A DNA stretch of 64,000 nucleotides from Fibrisoma limi BUZ 3 (GTDB lineage: Bacteria > Bacteroidota > Bacteroidia > Cytophagales > Spirosomataceae): contig NZ_CAIT01000009.1 of NCBI RefSeq assembly GCF_000296815.2, positions 1,488,001-1,552,000 of the forward strand. The letters are read 5' to 3'. Below are positions 25,060-33,876 of the stretch, piece by piece. The notes under the pieces were generated by a model. That model did no database searches. It was not told where the DNA came from and saw nothing but the letters and a program-made list of their open reading frames with translations. Both the position numbers and the translations under genes were made by a program. Within the stretch, counting starts at the first letter, position 1. Every line of letters begins with the position of its first letter.

Positions 25060-26286
25060 CTACCGATCCACTTCACCCATCACTACGTCGATTGAACCAA
25101 TAATGGCCACCAGATCGGCCAGCATGGCTCCCCGGCTAATCTCACTGATGACCGACAGGTTGTGGTAGCAGCATGACCGACATTTGGCCCGAACCGGCAC
25201 GTCGGACCTGCCATCCGTCCGAAAGAAAAATCCCAGTTCACCTTTAGCGCTTTCAGCACGGGCGTAGAAATCCATCGCCTTCGGGCGAATTTTCTTGGGT
25301 ACGAGTGCCTGCGGGTCATAATCACGGGTGCGTTTGTAGGTACCGGTCAGTTGATCGAGGCATTGCTCAATAATTCGCAACGACTCCCGGCATTCCAGCA
25401 CCCGGACATTATTGCGGTCCCAGCAGTCGCCTACCGTACCGACCTGCCCAGTTCCAATGGGAATGTCAAAATCCAGTTCAGGATAGACCGAATACCCGTC
25501 GACCCGGCGCAGATCGTAGCGCAGACCAGAGCCACGTAATACCGGGCCTGTACACCCGTAGTTGATCGCAACCGGCAGAGGCAACACCCCGACGTTGGCC
25601 GTTCGCTTCACAAAAATCTCGTTGTCGATGACGAGCTGCTGAAGTTCGTTCAACTTTGGTTTAAGGTACTGTGTAAACTCCCGGCAGCGCTCCTCAAAAC
25701 CAACTGGCAGGTCATAAAAGAGCCCACCAATCCACATGTAATTATAGAGCATCCGGGCACCACTTACCCACTCCAGCAGCCGTTGAATATGCTCCCGATC
25801 GCGCATGAGCCACAGAAACGGCGTATAGGCTCCAATGTCCAGTGCATACGTACCAATCGCGACAAAGTGAGCGGCAATACGGTTAAGTTCAGCCACCAGA
25901 ACACGGATGTATTCGGTTCGCTTGGGTAGTTCGCCCTGAATGCCCAGCATCCGCTCGACGCCCATTACCCAGGCGTGTTCGCTGGTCATGGCTGAGAGGT
26001 AATCCAGCCGGTCAACAAACGGTATGGTCTGGTTAAAGGGCAGCGACTGCGCGTGTTTCTCAAAACAGCGGTGCAGATAGCCCAGATGCGGAACTACATC
26101 AACGATAATTTCGCCGTCGGTTACGACTTCAAATCGGAGTACGCCGTGTGTTGACGGGTGCTGTGGCCCCATGTTCAGAATCATCTGCCCTTCATCAAGT
26201 AAATCAGGCAGGTGAACATTCGGCTCCGACGCCCGGAAGTGGCCGGGCGCATATTCATATTCTATGGTTTGTGTTGAGGCTGTCAT
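25060..26286 (-). CDS. nuoD: NADH-quinone oxidoreductase subunit D
   Basis: 49-kDa subunit of respiratory complex I, lining the quinone site with NuoB. The 408-residue protein (start at 26286, MTASTQTIEYEY) has MILNMGPQHPSTHGVLRFEV, LGYLHRCFEKHAQ, DRLDYLSAMTSEHAW, GSGLRYDLRRVDGY and the C-terminal SIDVVMGEVDR. The longer frame to 26325 adds 13 residues without family similarity. No other nuo gene lies within the visible 64 kb, which is unusual because nuoD commonly sits in a nuo operon. Confidence 0.96.
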   Translation of the reverse strand: MTASTQTIEYEYAPGHFRASEPNVHLPDLLDEGQMILNMGPQHPSTHGVLRFEVVTDGEIIVDVVPHLGYLHRCFEKHAQSLPFNQTIPFVDRLDYLSAMTSEHAWVMGVERMLGIQGELPKRTEYIRVLVAELNRIAAHFVAIGTYALDIGAYTPFLWLMRDREHIQRLLEWVSGARMLYNYMWIGGLFYDLPVGFEERCREFTQYLKPKLNELQQLVIDNEIFVKRTANVGVLPLPVAINYGCTGPVLRGSGLRYDLRRVDGYSVYPELDFDIPIGTGQVGTVGDCWDRNNVRVLECRESLRIIEQCLDQLTGTYKRTRDYDPQALVPKKIRPKAMDFYARAESAKGELGFFFRTDGRSDVPVRAKCRSCCYHNLSVISEISRGAMLADLVAIIGSIDVVMGEVDR

Positions 26287-26384
26287 GTGTCCTGCAAAGG
26301 TCGAAAGCCAATAGTTATACACCAAAAACTTCCTGCTTATGGAACCTTAACCAACTACAAATCATTACATTTTACAGAAAGTTT

Positions 26385-26415
26385 TTGTCCAATTAAATCG
26401 ATTTTCGTACTTTTG
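26385..26415 (+). promoter_or_regulatory. Promoter of rpmG-DUF4295
   Basis: TTG at 26385-26387 and TACTTTTG at 26408-26415 are separated by 20 nt, an excellent match to the Bacteroidetes consensus. It lies 29 nt before rpmG. Confidence 0.75.
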
Positions 26416-26444
26416 CGATCCTATCGGGAAAACGACGTACAGAA

Positions 26445-26627
26445 ATGGCAAAGAAAGGTAATAGAGTACAGGTAATTCTGGAGTGCACTGAGCAGAAAGA
26501 TAGCGGTGTACCTGGTATGTCGCGGTACATCACTACAAAGAACCGCAAAAACACGCCGAGCCGCATCGAGCGTAAGAAATATAACCCGTTCCTGAAACGT
26601 GTAACTGTTCATAAAGAAATTAAGTAA
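26445..26627 (+). CDS. rpmG: 50S ribosomal protein L33
   Basis: 60-residue L33, starting [18 protein letters not shown] and ending [12 protein letters not shown]. The zinc-binding cysteine pairs of the C+ form are absent (one Cys only), so it is a C-minus L33. In many Bacteroidetes rpmB (L28) precedes rpmG; here a promoter lies directly upstream and rpmB is elsewhere. The DUF4295 gene follows after 5 nt. Confidence 0.96.
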   Translation: MAKKGNRVQVILECTEQKDSGVPGMSRYITTKNRKNTPSRIERKKYNPFLKRVTVHKEIK

Positions 26628-26632
26628 GCGTC

Positions 26633-26788
26633 ATGGCAAAGAAGGTAGTTGCAACCCTGAAAACGAAGGATAACGGTAAGGCTTTTGCTAAAGTCATTAA
26701 GGCCGTTAAGTCGCCGAAAACCGGCGCTTACACCTTCAAGGAAGAAATGGTTCCGGTTGACGAAGTACAGGCTGCGCTGAAGGGATAA
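26633..26788 (+). CDS. DUF4295 family protein
   Basis: A 51-residue basic protein (MAKKVVATLKTKDNGKAFAK and on to EVQAALKG). DUF4295 proteins are confined to Bacteroidetes and regularly follow rpmG and precede ftsY, so a ribosomal association is likely. Start at the ATG 5 nt after rpmG; a terminator follows. Confidence 0.9.
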   Translation: MAKKVVATLKTKDNGKAFAKVIKAVKSPKTGAYTFKEEMVPVDEVQAALKG

Positions 26789-26838
26789 TCCTTTCGCTCG
26801 GTGTTCCGTCAGCTTCCCGTACGTACACAAGACATTCA

Positions 26839-26862
26839 AAGTCCCCACAAGGGACTTTTTTT
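26839..26862 (+). terminator. Intrinsic terminator after the DUF4295 gene
   Basis: AAGTCCC and GGGACTT pair around a CACAA loop and are followed by seven or more T residues. Confidence 0.85.
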
Positions 26863-26957
26863 GTTGTAGTTTTGTTTGCAAGCAGTCCGTAGGTCGTGCC
26901 GCTGGAGCCGCTGCCTGAAAGGTCGCGGGCCGATCTACGAACTAAATACCTACAGCT

Positions 26958-27914
26958 ATGGCATTATTTGGCTTCTTTTCCAAGGAGAAAAAAGAATCGC
27001 TCGACAAGGGGCTGGAAAAAACAAAAGATAGTTTCTTTTCAAAACTGGGCCGGGCGGTCGTTGGTAAATCAAAAGTTGATGAGGAAGTTCTCGACGAACT
27101 TGAAGGCGTTCTGATATCATCGGATGTCGGCGTTGAAACTACCGTCAAGATTATTCAACGCATTGAGGAGCGGGTAGCACGTGATAGATACCTCGGTACG
27201 GACGAGCTCGACCGGATTTTGCGCGAAGAGATTGCGGCACTGCTCTCTGACAACAGAACTGTTGACGTCGGCGACGACTTTAATCTGCCGGCCGGTAAAA
27301 AACCGTACGTGATCATGGTGGTAGGGGTCAATGGCGTAGGCAAAACAACGACCATTGGCAAACTCGCGGCCCAGTTTCATAAGCGGGGGAAGCAGGTGGT
27401 GCTGGGAGCCGGCGACACATTCCGGGCGGCAGCCGTCGATCAGCTTAAGTTATGGGGTAACCGCGTGGGCGTACCCGTCATTGAGCACGGCATGAACACC
27501 GACCCCTCGGCTGTTGCGTTTGATGCCGTAAAAAAAGCGGTCGATATGGAAGCTGACGTAGTGATTATCGACACTGCCGGTCGGCTCCACACGAAGGTGA
27601 ACCTGATGAACGAGTTGACTAAAATCAAGCGGGTGATGCAGAAGGTGATCCCGGACGCCCCCCACGAAGTGCTGCTTGTTCTTGATGGTTCAACTGGTCA
27701 GAACGCGTTCATTCAGGCAACGGAGTTTACGAAAGCCACTGAAGTGTCGGCACTGGCCATTACCAAGCTGGATGGAACGGCAAAAGGTGGCGTGGTGATC
27801 GGTATCTCGGATCAGTTCAGGATTCCGGTTAAGTACATTGGCGTCGGGGAGAAAATTGACGATCTGCAAACGTTTAATAAGATGGAGTTCGTTGATTCGT
27901 TCTTTAAAAAGTGA
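26958..27914 (+). CDS. ftsY: Signal recognition particle receptor FtsY
   Basis: GTPase receptor that docks SRP-bound ribosomes at the membrane. The 318-residue protein has a short charged A region, an N domain (residues about 20-95) and a G domain with GVNGVGKTTTIGKLA (P-loop), DTFRAAAVDQL, DTAGRLHTK (G3), TKLDGTAKGG (G4) and the closing GVGEKIDDLQTFN. It lacks the long acidic A domain of E. coli FtsY, as usual in this phylum. It comes after the rpmG-DUF4295 terminator, but no clear promoter is seen. Confidence 0.96.
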   Translation: MALFGFFSKEKKESLDKGLEKTKDSFFSKLGRAVVGKSKVDEEVLDELEGVLISSDVGVETTVKIIQRIEERVARDRYLGTDELDRILREEIAALLSDNRTVDVGDDFNLPAGKKPYVIMVVGVNGVGKTTTIGKLAAQFHKRGKQVVLGAGDTFRAAAVDQLKLWGNRVGVPVIEHGMNTDPSAVAFDAVKKAVDMEADVVIIDTAGRLHTKVNLMNELTKIKRVMQKVIPDAPHEVLLVLDGSTGQNAFIQATEFTKATEVSALAITKLDGTAKGGVVIGISDQFRIPVKYIGVGEKIDDLQTFNKMEFVDSFFKK

Positions 27915-27919
27915 CTTGA

Positions 27920-28182
27920 ATGGCTTATCAACTTACCTTTTCGGATAAAGCCCTTAAAAGTCTGAAGAAGATTCCGAAAGTTGATACTGAACGCATTATC
28001 AACGCTCTTGAAGAATTAGCCTAGGATCCAGATAAGAAAACAAATGTTAAACGGTTGACCAATCACCCCGATGCCGTTTTCAGACTATGAGTAGGTAATT
28101 ACCGTTTTTATACGACAAACATGAAGTGGTGCGCATTATCGCAGTTATTGACATTGGACACCGAAAAGACATTTACGCATGA
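27920..28182 (+). pseudogene. RelE/ParE-type toxin, decayed
   Basis: The ATG at 27920 opens a frame (MAYQLTFSDKALKSLKKIPK) typical of a RelE/ParE mRNA interferase. It hits an in-frame TAG after EELA, resumes as DPDKKTNVKRLTNHPDAVFRL, hits TGA, reads VGNYRF and then shifts frame; the family's C-terminus continues in another frame as HEVVRIIAVIDIGHRKDIYA with a stop at 28180-28182. Two stops and a frameshift mean no functional toxin. The stop overlaps the antitoxin ATG by 4 nt. Confidence 0.85.
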
Positions 28183-28385
28183 CACTCAATGCTCAAATTA
28201 TTCAGGGTGAAGGCAAGCCAAAATTTGCGGTAATTGCTTACGAGGAGTATGAAGCAATCCAGCAGAGTCTTGCTTCTTTTGATAACCTCGAAGATTTCCT
28301 CGATTATATACATGCTCTTCGTATTAAAGAGGAGACGACCTCGTGGCATTCGCTGGACGAAGTGAAAAAAGAATTAGGCTTATGA
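28179..28385 (+). CDS. Type II antitoxin-like protein (Phd/YefM-like or related)
   Basis: A 68-residue protein (MTLNAQIIQGEGKPKFAVIAY and on to DEVKKELGL). The N-terminal part resembles the DNA-binding fold of short antitoxins and the acidic C-terminal helix would cover a toxin. Its ATG overlaps the decayed toxin stop (ATGA), so they were one operon with the toxin first. It remains intact although the toxin is broken. Family assignment is uncertain. Confidence 0.65.
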   Translation: MTLNAQIIQGEGKPKFAVIAYEEYEAIQQSLASFDNLEDFLDYIHALRIKEETTSWHSLDEVKKELGL

Positions 28386-28897
28386 TGAAGCAGCCTCCTC
28401 TACGGTACGCTCAAGCCATCCGTCTAGTATTCTTCCTGGTTACAGGGTTGGCAATGCTTTCGGCACAAAACTCCTTTGCGCAGAAGTCTTCCGATAAGAA
28501 AACCGCTTCAACTACTGTCAAACAAGGCATCTGCGGTACTGTTATCGAGAAGAAGGGTAATTTCATGCCCAGCCCTGGCCAACAAACTCCAAGCGGCCAG
28601 CCGGTAGTCCGGGAAGTGGTTATTTTTCCGGTATTGAATAACACGAAGGTTAAGTCCACGCCCGAAGGCTTTATCGAATCCACTAATGGAGTGAAGCCAG
28701 TAAAGACGGTAAAGTCCAACAAAAAGGGCCGGTTTTGTGTCAGTTTACCCGCTGGCCAGTATTCGGTTCTGATACGCGAACCTAAAGGGTTATATGCCAA
28801 CATCTACGACGGCCAGAACAATATCAACCCAATAACGGTAGAGAAAAACCGCTTGTCCCAAACTTCTCTGGAGATTACGCATCAGGCTGCATTTTAG
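28382..28897 (+). CDS. Exported protein with a carboxypeptidase-regulatory-like domain, unknown function
   Basis: The start at 28382 is chosen because a clear signal peptide follows (LVFFLVTGLAMLSAQNSFAQ); the frame extends upstream to 28343 without signal character. The mature part has CGTVIEKKGNFMPSPG, VVIFPV, SNKKGRFCVSLPAGQYSVLI and LYANIYDGQNNINPI, resembling a carboxypeptidase-regulatory-like beta-sandwich. The ATG overlaps the antitoxin stop by 4 nt. About 171 residues. Probably periplasmic; role unknown. Confidence 0.8.
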   Translation: MMKQPPLRYAQAIRLVFFLVTGLAMLSAQNSFAQKSSDKKTASTTVKQGICGTVIEKKGNFMPSPGQQTPSGQPVVREVVIFPVLNNTKVKSTPEGFIESTNGVKPVKTVKSNKKGRFCVSLPAGQYSVLIREPKGLYANIYDGQNNINPITVEKNRLSQTSLEITHQAAF

Positions 28898-29104
28898 CAG
28901 TTAATGACAGCTATGATAATTTTCGGTTTTGTATCCATGCCTTTCGCCTGGTTGATTGTTCGGCGACTGCACTGCTCTGACAAATCGAAAGAGTAATTCT
29001 GTATGGTATTAAATTACCGGATTAGTATGAATCCCGGCCCATTCGTACCGAACTTTGCGGCCTAAACTGCCGTTGACTAATCACGGCATTGTACAATTAC
29101 AGTT

Positions 29105-30415
29105 TTGAAAACGAAAGGCTTACGTACCAATAAAATTAATATCGTCACACTGGGTTGCTCCAAGAATCTGGTTGATTCGGAGGTGCTGTATACGCAGCTT
29201 AAGGGCAACGGTTATAACGTGACACATGAAGCGAAGAAAGACGACGCTAACATTGTCGTTATCAATACCTGCGGTTTTATTGACAACGCAAAGGAAGAAT
29301 CCGTCAATACGATTCTGCGCTACGTCGACGCCAAAGAAGCGGGCGTAGTGGATAAAGTATACGTGACGGGCTGCCTGTCGCATCGCTACAAAGACGAGCT
29401 GGAAGTCGAAATTCCGACGGTAGATGCCTGGTTCGGAACAAACGAACTGCCCCGGCTGCTCAAGACACTCAAAGCCGACTATAAACACGAGCTCGTTGGC
29501 GAACGGTTGCTGACAACTCCGGCCCATTTCGCCTACCTGAAAATTGCCGAAGGCTGTGACCGACCCTGCTCATTTTGTGCAATTCCGTTAATGCGGGGTA
29601 ACCACGTATCCCGATCTATTGACGAGCTGGTAATCGAAGCCAGGTCGCTGGCCCGGCGCGGCACCAAAGAACTGATTCTAATTGCCCAGGATCTGACCTA
29701 CTACGGGCTGGATCTGTATAAAAAACGGAATCTGAGCGAATTGATGGCCCGGCTAAGTGATGTAGAAGGAATCGATTGGATACGATTGCAGTACGCTTAC
29801 CCATCGGGTTTTCCGTTGGATGTGCTGGAGGTAATGCAGGAGCGGCCGAACATCTGCAAATACCTCGATATGCCGTTGCAGACTGGATCGACTGAACTGC
29901 TTAAAATCATGCGCCGGGGCATCACGCGGGAAAAAACGGAAGCCCTGCTCGAAACCATTCGGGCGAAGGTGCCTGATATTACCCTCCGTACGACGCTGAT
30001 CGTTGGGCACCCCGGCGAAACCGAGGCCATGTTTGAGGAAACGTATGATTTTGTAGAACGTATGCAGTTCGACCGGTTAGGTGTGTTTACTTACTCGCAC
30101 GAAGAAAACACGCACTCGTTCACCCTGCCCGACGACATTCCTGCTGACGTAAAACAAGAACGTGCTGATGCGCTCATGGATCTGCAACAGGGTATCTCGT
30201 ATGAATTGAACCAGAAAAAAGTAGGGCAGACGTATAAAACGCTGTTCGACCGGAAAGAAGGTGGTTATTTCATTGGCCGGACAGAAGCTGACTCGCCTGA
30301 GGTTGACAATGAGGTACTGGTTCCGGCCACGCAGTACGTCCGGGTTGGTGATTTTGCCCACATCCGCATTACAGAAGCCCACGAATTTGATTTGTACGGC
30401 GAAGTTATAGCCTGA
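29105..30415 (+). CDS. rimO: Ribosomal protein S12 methylthiotransferase RimO
   Basis: Radical-SAM enzyme that methylthiolates a conserved Asp of ribosomal protein S12. Layout: an N-terminal methylthiotransferase domain with Cys in VTLGCSKNLVDSEVLY, INTCGFIDNAKEES and VTGCLSHRY (second cluster); radical SAM motif CDRPCSFCAIP; C-terminal TRAM domain near residues 370-436. SKNLVDSE favours RimO over MiaB. The start is TTG at 29105 with no ATG nearby in frame. A terminator follows at 30425-30453. Confidence 0.95.
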   Translation: MKTKGLRTNKINIVTLGCSKNLVDSEVLYTQLKGNGYNVTHEAKKDDANIVVINTCGFIDNAKEESVNTILRYVDAKEAGVVDKVYVTGCLSHRYKDELEVEIPTVDAWFGTNELPRLLKTLKADYKHELVGERLLTTPAHFAYLKIAEGCDRPCSFCAIPLMRGNHVSRSIDELVIEARSLARRGTKELILIAQDLTYYGLDLYKKRNLSELMARLSDVEGIDWIRLQYAYPSGFPLDVLEVMQERPNICKYLDMPLQTGSTELLKIMRRGITREKTEALLETIRAKVPDITLRTTLIVGHPGETEAMFEETYDFVERMQFDRLGVFTYSHEENTHSFTLPDDIPADVKQERADALMDLQQGISYELNQKKVGQTYKTLFDRKEGGYFIGRTEADSPEVDNEVLVPATQYVRVGDFAHIRITEAHEFDLYGEVIA

Positions 30416-30424
30416 TACGTATTG

Positions 30425-30453
30425 CCCGCAGGAGACGAACCTTGCGGGTTTTT
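30425..30453 (+). terminator. Intrinsic terminator after rimO
   Basis: CCCGCA and TGCGGG pair across a 12-nt loop and are followed by five T residues. It lies 10 nt beyond the rimO stop. Confidence 0.7.
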
Positions 30454-30484
30454 CAGTTGTTTTGCCGAGTAAACCCCACTCCGT

Positions 30485-32035
30485 ATGGATTGTCAGTACT
30501 TACCGCTGTCAAAAACAGGTCAATTTTCTTCCCTTTTCCTTGATTACATCGCCCGAAAAGACAGTTTACAGCCGTTCTACAGCCGTTTTCCTGATCTGGC
30601 TTCATTTGAGCAACAAATAAAAAATCGCTCATTTGATCAGCAACGGCGCCAGGTTCTGGTGGATGTGCTTGAGCGGCAGTATCAGCATATTGACAACAAG
30701 CCTGACCTGTCACGGTTGCTACAACCCAATACATTCGTTGTGACGACGGGGCATCAACTGAATATTTTCACGGGGCCAGTGTTTGTCATTTACAAACTCA
30801 TCACAACCATAAATCTTGCGAAGCAATTAAAGGAAGCGTACCCCGACTACGACTTCGTGCCGGTCTACTGGATGGCCAGCGAAGATCATGACTTTGCGGA
30901 GATCAATCATTTTACACTTTTCGGTAAAAATTACGCCTGGCAAACGGAGCAAAGAGGAGCCGTAGGGCGGATGAATCCAACGGAACTAAAGTCGCTGTTC
31001 GCGCAGATTCCCGAAAAGTTATCCTTATTTGAGCAGGCCTACCTTAACCATAGCACACTGGCAGATGCCGTTCGGTACTACGTGCATGAGCTGTTCGGCG
31101 AAAAAGGACTGATCAGCCTCGACGCCGACGACGCCAACCTAAAGAAAGTTTTTGCGCCTATCATGCGTGACGAACTGGTGCGGCAGAAATCCAGCGAATT
31201 GGTACAAACGCAGACGCAATACCTGGAGAATTTGGGTTATAAAACAATTATTACCCCGCGCGACATTAACCTGTTTTACCTGAACGATCAACTGCGCGAA
31301 CGCCTGGAACGCCTGGACGACGGGCGCTTTCGGGTAGTTCACACCAAACAGTATTTCACCGAAGAAGACCTGCTGAGGCTTCTTGATGAGCATCCCGAGC
31401 ACTTTAGCCCGAATGTAGTCCTTCGACCGCTGTATCAGGAAACAATTCTGCCGAACCTGGCTTACATCGGTGGCCCTTCCGAGATTCCGTACTGGCTACA
31501 GTTAAAAGGCGTGTTCGATCACTACCAAACGCCGTTTCCTATCCTGATGCCGCGCAACTTTGCGATGTATGTACCGGCCGTCAGTGCCAAACGTATTCAT
31601 AAGCTCGGACTGACGCCCGAAGACCTGTTCGCCGATGAAGTTTCTTTAAAGCGTCAGTTCGTCGAGCAACATACGGCTCATGCCCTCCGTTTTGACAAGG
31701 AAAACGTGCAGGTAAATAAGGCGCTGGATGGTATTCTACACAAAGCGACGGTTGTTGACCCAACGCTGGAACGGGCTGTACTGGCCGAGACTAAGCGGTT
31801 CGCCAATGCAGTAGCACGATTGGAAAAAAAGATGCGCCGGGCCGAGGAACGTAATCAGGAAACGGGCATCCGGCAGTTGCTGGCCGTAAAGCATGAGCTG
31901 TTTCCCAATGGCGGGATGCAGGAGCGGACCGAAAACTTTCTGACCTTCCAGCTCAACGACAAAGCGTTTCTGCAAAAGCTGCTCAATGTCTTTAACCCGT
32001 TTGATTTCCGCATGCAGCTTTGTCTGGAGTCATGA
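30485..32035 (+). CDS. bshC: Bacillithiol biosynthesis cysteine-adding enzyme BshC
   Basis: BshC adds Cys to GlcN-malate in the last step of bacillithiol synthesis. The 516-residue protein matches the family: VVTTGHQLNIFTGPVFVIYKLITT near the start, VPVYWMASEDHDFAEINHF with the His-Asp-His nucleotide-binding site, LRPLYQETILPNLAYIGGPSEIPYW split across residues 325-350, and a C-terminal coiled coil (KMRRAEERNQETGIRQLL). Last codons overlap the next gene's ATG by 4 nt. It implies bacillithiol as the low-molecular-weight thiol here. Confidence 0.95.
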   Translation: MDCQYLPLSKTGQFSSLFLDYIARKDSLQPFYSRFPDLASFEQQIKNRSFDQQRRQVLVDVLERQYQHIDNKPDLSRLLQPNTFVVTTGHQLNIFTGPVFVIYKLITTINLAKQLKEAYPDYDFVPVYWMASEDHDFAEINHFTLFGKNYAWQTEQRGAVGRMNPTELKSLFAQIPEKLSLFEQAYLNHSTLADAVRYYVHELFGEKGLISLDADDANLKKVFAPIMRDELVRQKSSELVQTQTQYLENLGYKTIITPRDINLFYLNDQLRERLERLDDGRFRVVHTKQYFTEEDLLRLLDEHPEHFSPNVVLRPLYQETILPNLAYIGGPSEIPYWLQLKGVFDHYQTPFPILMPRNFAMYVPAVSAKRIHKLGLTPEDLFADEVSLKRQFVEQHTAHALRFDKENVQVNKALDGILHKATVVDPTLERAVLAETKRFANAVARLEKKMRRAEERNQETGIRQLLAVKHELFPNGGMQERTENFLTFQLNDKAFLQKLLNVFNPFDFRMQLCLES

Positions 32036-32619
32036 CTAAGACAGCTTTACGTAAACGATTTCTGGCCGAGCGTAAAGCGTTGTGTACTGAAACCGTAGCT
32101 GAACGAAGCCGAGTCATTGCCGAACGTTTTTTTGACTTCGCCTATGGGCAAATTAATTCGTCCGCCAGTTCAACAGTTCATACGTTTCTCCCGATCCAGC
32201 GGCAAAACGAGGTCGATACGTGGCTGATTATCTATCGCTTATGGCAGAACTTTCCGCAGGTTCGGGTAATAACAGCCGTGACTAATACAACCTCGAACCT
32301 GCTTACCCATTATCAGCTTACTCCCCAAACCGAACTGCGCGAAAACCGCTGGGGGATTCCCGAACCGGTTTCAGTTACCCAGCCGATTAATCCTTCGGAG
32401 TTTGATATTGTGCTGGTCCCGCTGCTTGCCTTTGACCTGATTGGCCATCGAGTTGGCTACGGTAAGGGCTATTATGACCGGTTCCTGAGCGAATGCCGAC
32501 CCGACTGCCTTAAACTGGGTTTATCGTTATTTGAACCTATCGAGTTGATACCGGACATTGAGTCGACTGATATTCCTCTGGACTTCTGTCTTACAGCCGA
32601 ACAAGTCTATACGTTTTAA
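32032..32619 (+). CDS. 5-formyltetrahydrofolate cyclo-ligase
   Basis: Converts 5-formyl-THF to 5,10-methenyl-THF with ATP. The 195-residue protein (start at 32032, MTKTALRKRFLAERKAL) has the FEPIELIPDI end and the VGYGKGYYDRFLSECRPDC signature. The start is preferred because it overlaps the bshC stop as ATGA and because conserved sequence starts there; a Met four codons earlier also exists. It is probably translationally coupled to bshC. Confidence 0.93.
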   Translation: MTKTALRKRFLAERKALCTETVAERSRVIAERFFDFAYGQINSSASSTVHTFLPIQRQNEVDTWLIIYRLWQNFPQVRVITAVTNTTSNLLTHYQLTPQTELRENRWGIPEPVSVTQPINPSEFDIVLVPLLAFDLIGHRVGYGKGYYDRFLSECRPDCLKLGLSLFEPIELIPDIESTDIPLDFCLTAEQVYTF

Positions 32620-32681
32620 AATACCAGTCTGTTATTATCTCATTTTCAGAATTCCACCTTAATAAACCCAAACTTTTGCCG

Positions 32682-32689
32682 TACCTTTG
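32682..32689 (+). promoter_or_regulatory. asd promoter, -7 element
   Basis: TACCTTTG matches TAnnTTTG, 33 nt before the asd ATG. Confidence 0.5.
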
Positions 32690-32722
32690 CCGTCAATTTC
32701 ACAATAAATTGCTTTAAATAAT

Positions 32723-33739
32723 ATGAAAATCGCAGTCGTAGGGGCTACCGGCCTGGTCGGTGGCGAAATCCTGAAAGTGTTGGAAGAGCGTAACTTCCCC
32801 GTGACCGAACTTATTCCCGTTGCTTCCGAACGTTCGGTCGGTAAACAGGTAGAGTTCAAGGGTAAACAGTTCACGGTTGTCAGCTTTGAGGATGCCATCG
32901 CAGCCAAACCTGCCATTGCGATCTTTTCGGCGGGTGGCAGCACGTCGCTGTCCTTGGCCCCCAAGTTTGCTGAAGCAGGCATTACGGTGATCGACAACTC
33001 ATCGGCCTGGCGCATGGACCCAACCAAGAAACTGGTCGTGCCCGAAATCAATGCTAATACGTTGACAGCCGACGACAAAATCATCGCCAATCCAAACTGC
33101 TCAACCATCCAAATGGTGGTGGCTCTGAAGCCGCTGCACGATCGTTATAAAGCGAAACGGATTGTTGTATCGACGTATCAGTCCGTGACGGGAACCGGCA
33201 AAGCGGCCGTGGATCAATTGTTCGCAGAACGCGAAGGCAAACAGAATGCCGAGAAGGTGTATCCTCACCCCATTGACCTAAACGTTTTGCCACACATCGA
33301 TGTCTTCCTCGACAACGGATATACTAAAGAGGAGATGAAGATGGTCAACGAAACCAAAAAGATCATGGGCGATGACTCAATCCGTGTCACAGCCACAACT
33401 GTTCGAATTCCGACCATCGGTGGGCATTCGGAGGCTGTCAACGTCGAATTTGAGAACGAATTCGAGCTGCCTGACGTAGTCGAGCTACTGAATAATGCCG
33501 AGGGGGTAATTGTGCAGGACGATCCACAAAACAAAGTTTATCCGATGCCGCTAACGGCTCATGGACAAGACGAGGTGTTTGTTGGCCGTATCCGGCGCGA
33601 CGAAACTCAGCCAAAAACGTTGAATTTCTGGTGTGTAGCCGATAACCTTCGCAAAGGAGCCGCTACCAATGCCGTGCAAATCGCCGAGTACCTAGTGAAG
33701 CACGAGCTGGTTGAGGTTACAGAAAACTCAGCCGTGTAA
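32723..33739 (+). CDS. asd: Aspartate-semialdehyde dehydrogenase
   Basis: Reduces aspartyl phosphate to aspartate semialdehyde with NADPH, feeding lysine/diaminopimelate, threonine and methionine synthesis. The 338-residue protein has the NADP-binding VVGATGLVGGEILKVLEER at the start, the catalytic Cys in ANPNCSTIQMV near residue 130, and substrate-binding VTATTVRIPTIGGHSEAVN with the catalytic His. Length is typical. A strong terminator follows. Confidence 0.96.
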   Translation: MKIAVVGATGLVGGEILKVLEERNFPVTELIPVASERSVGKQVEFKGKQFTVVSFEDAIAAKPAIAIFSAGGSTSLSLAPKFAEAGITVIDNSSAWRMDPTKKLVVPEINANTLTADDKIIANPNCSTIQMVVALKPLHDRYKAKRIVVSTYQSVTGTGKAAVDQLFAEREGKQNAEKVYPHPIDLNVLPHIDVFLDNGYTKEEMKMVNETKKIMGDDSIRVTATTVRIPTIGGHSEAVNVEFENEFELPDVVELLNNAEGVIVQDDPQNKVYPMPLTAHGQDEVFVGRIRRDETQPKTLNFWCVADNLRKGAATNAVQIAEYLVKHELVEVTENSAV

Positions 33740-33763
33740 TAAGGTAACCATAAAGTCAATTTT

Positions 33764-33798
33764 AAAAAACGCCCGTTCCATTGAACGGGCGTTTTTTG
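33764..33798. terminator. Intrinsic terminator after asd
   Basis: AACGCCCGTTC pairs with GAACGGGCGTT around a 5-nt loop, with A and T tracts on both sides, so it could work in both directions. Confidence 0.85.
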
Positions 33799-33876
33799 TT
33801 TAGATTAGGAATAAGTAATCAATACGAATAAGAGAGTATAGTTTACCTCCCCCAGAGTTTTACTCAACCTCATACC

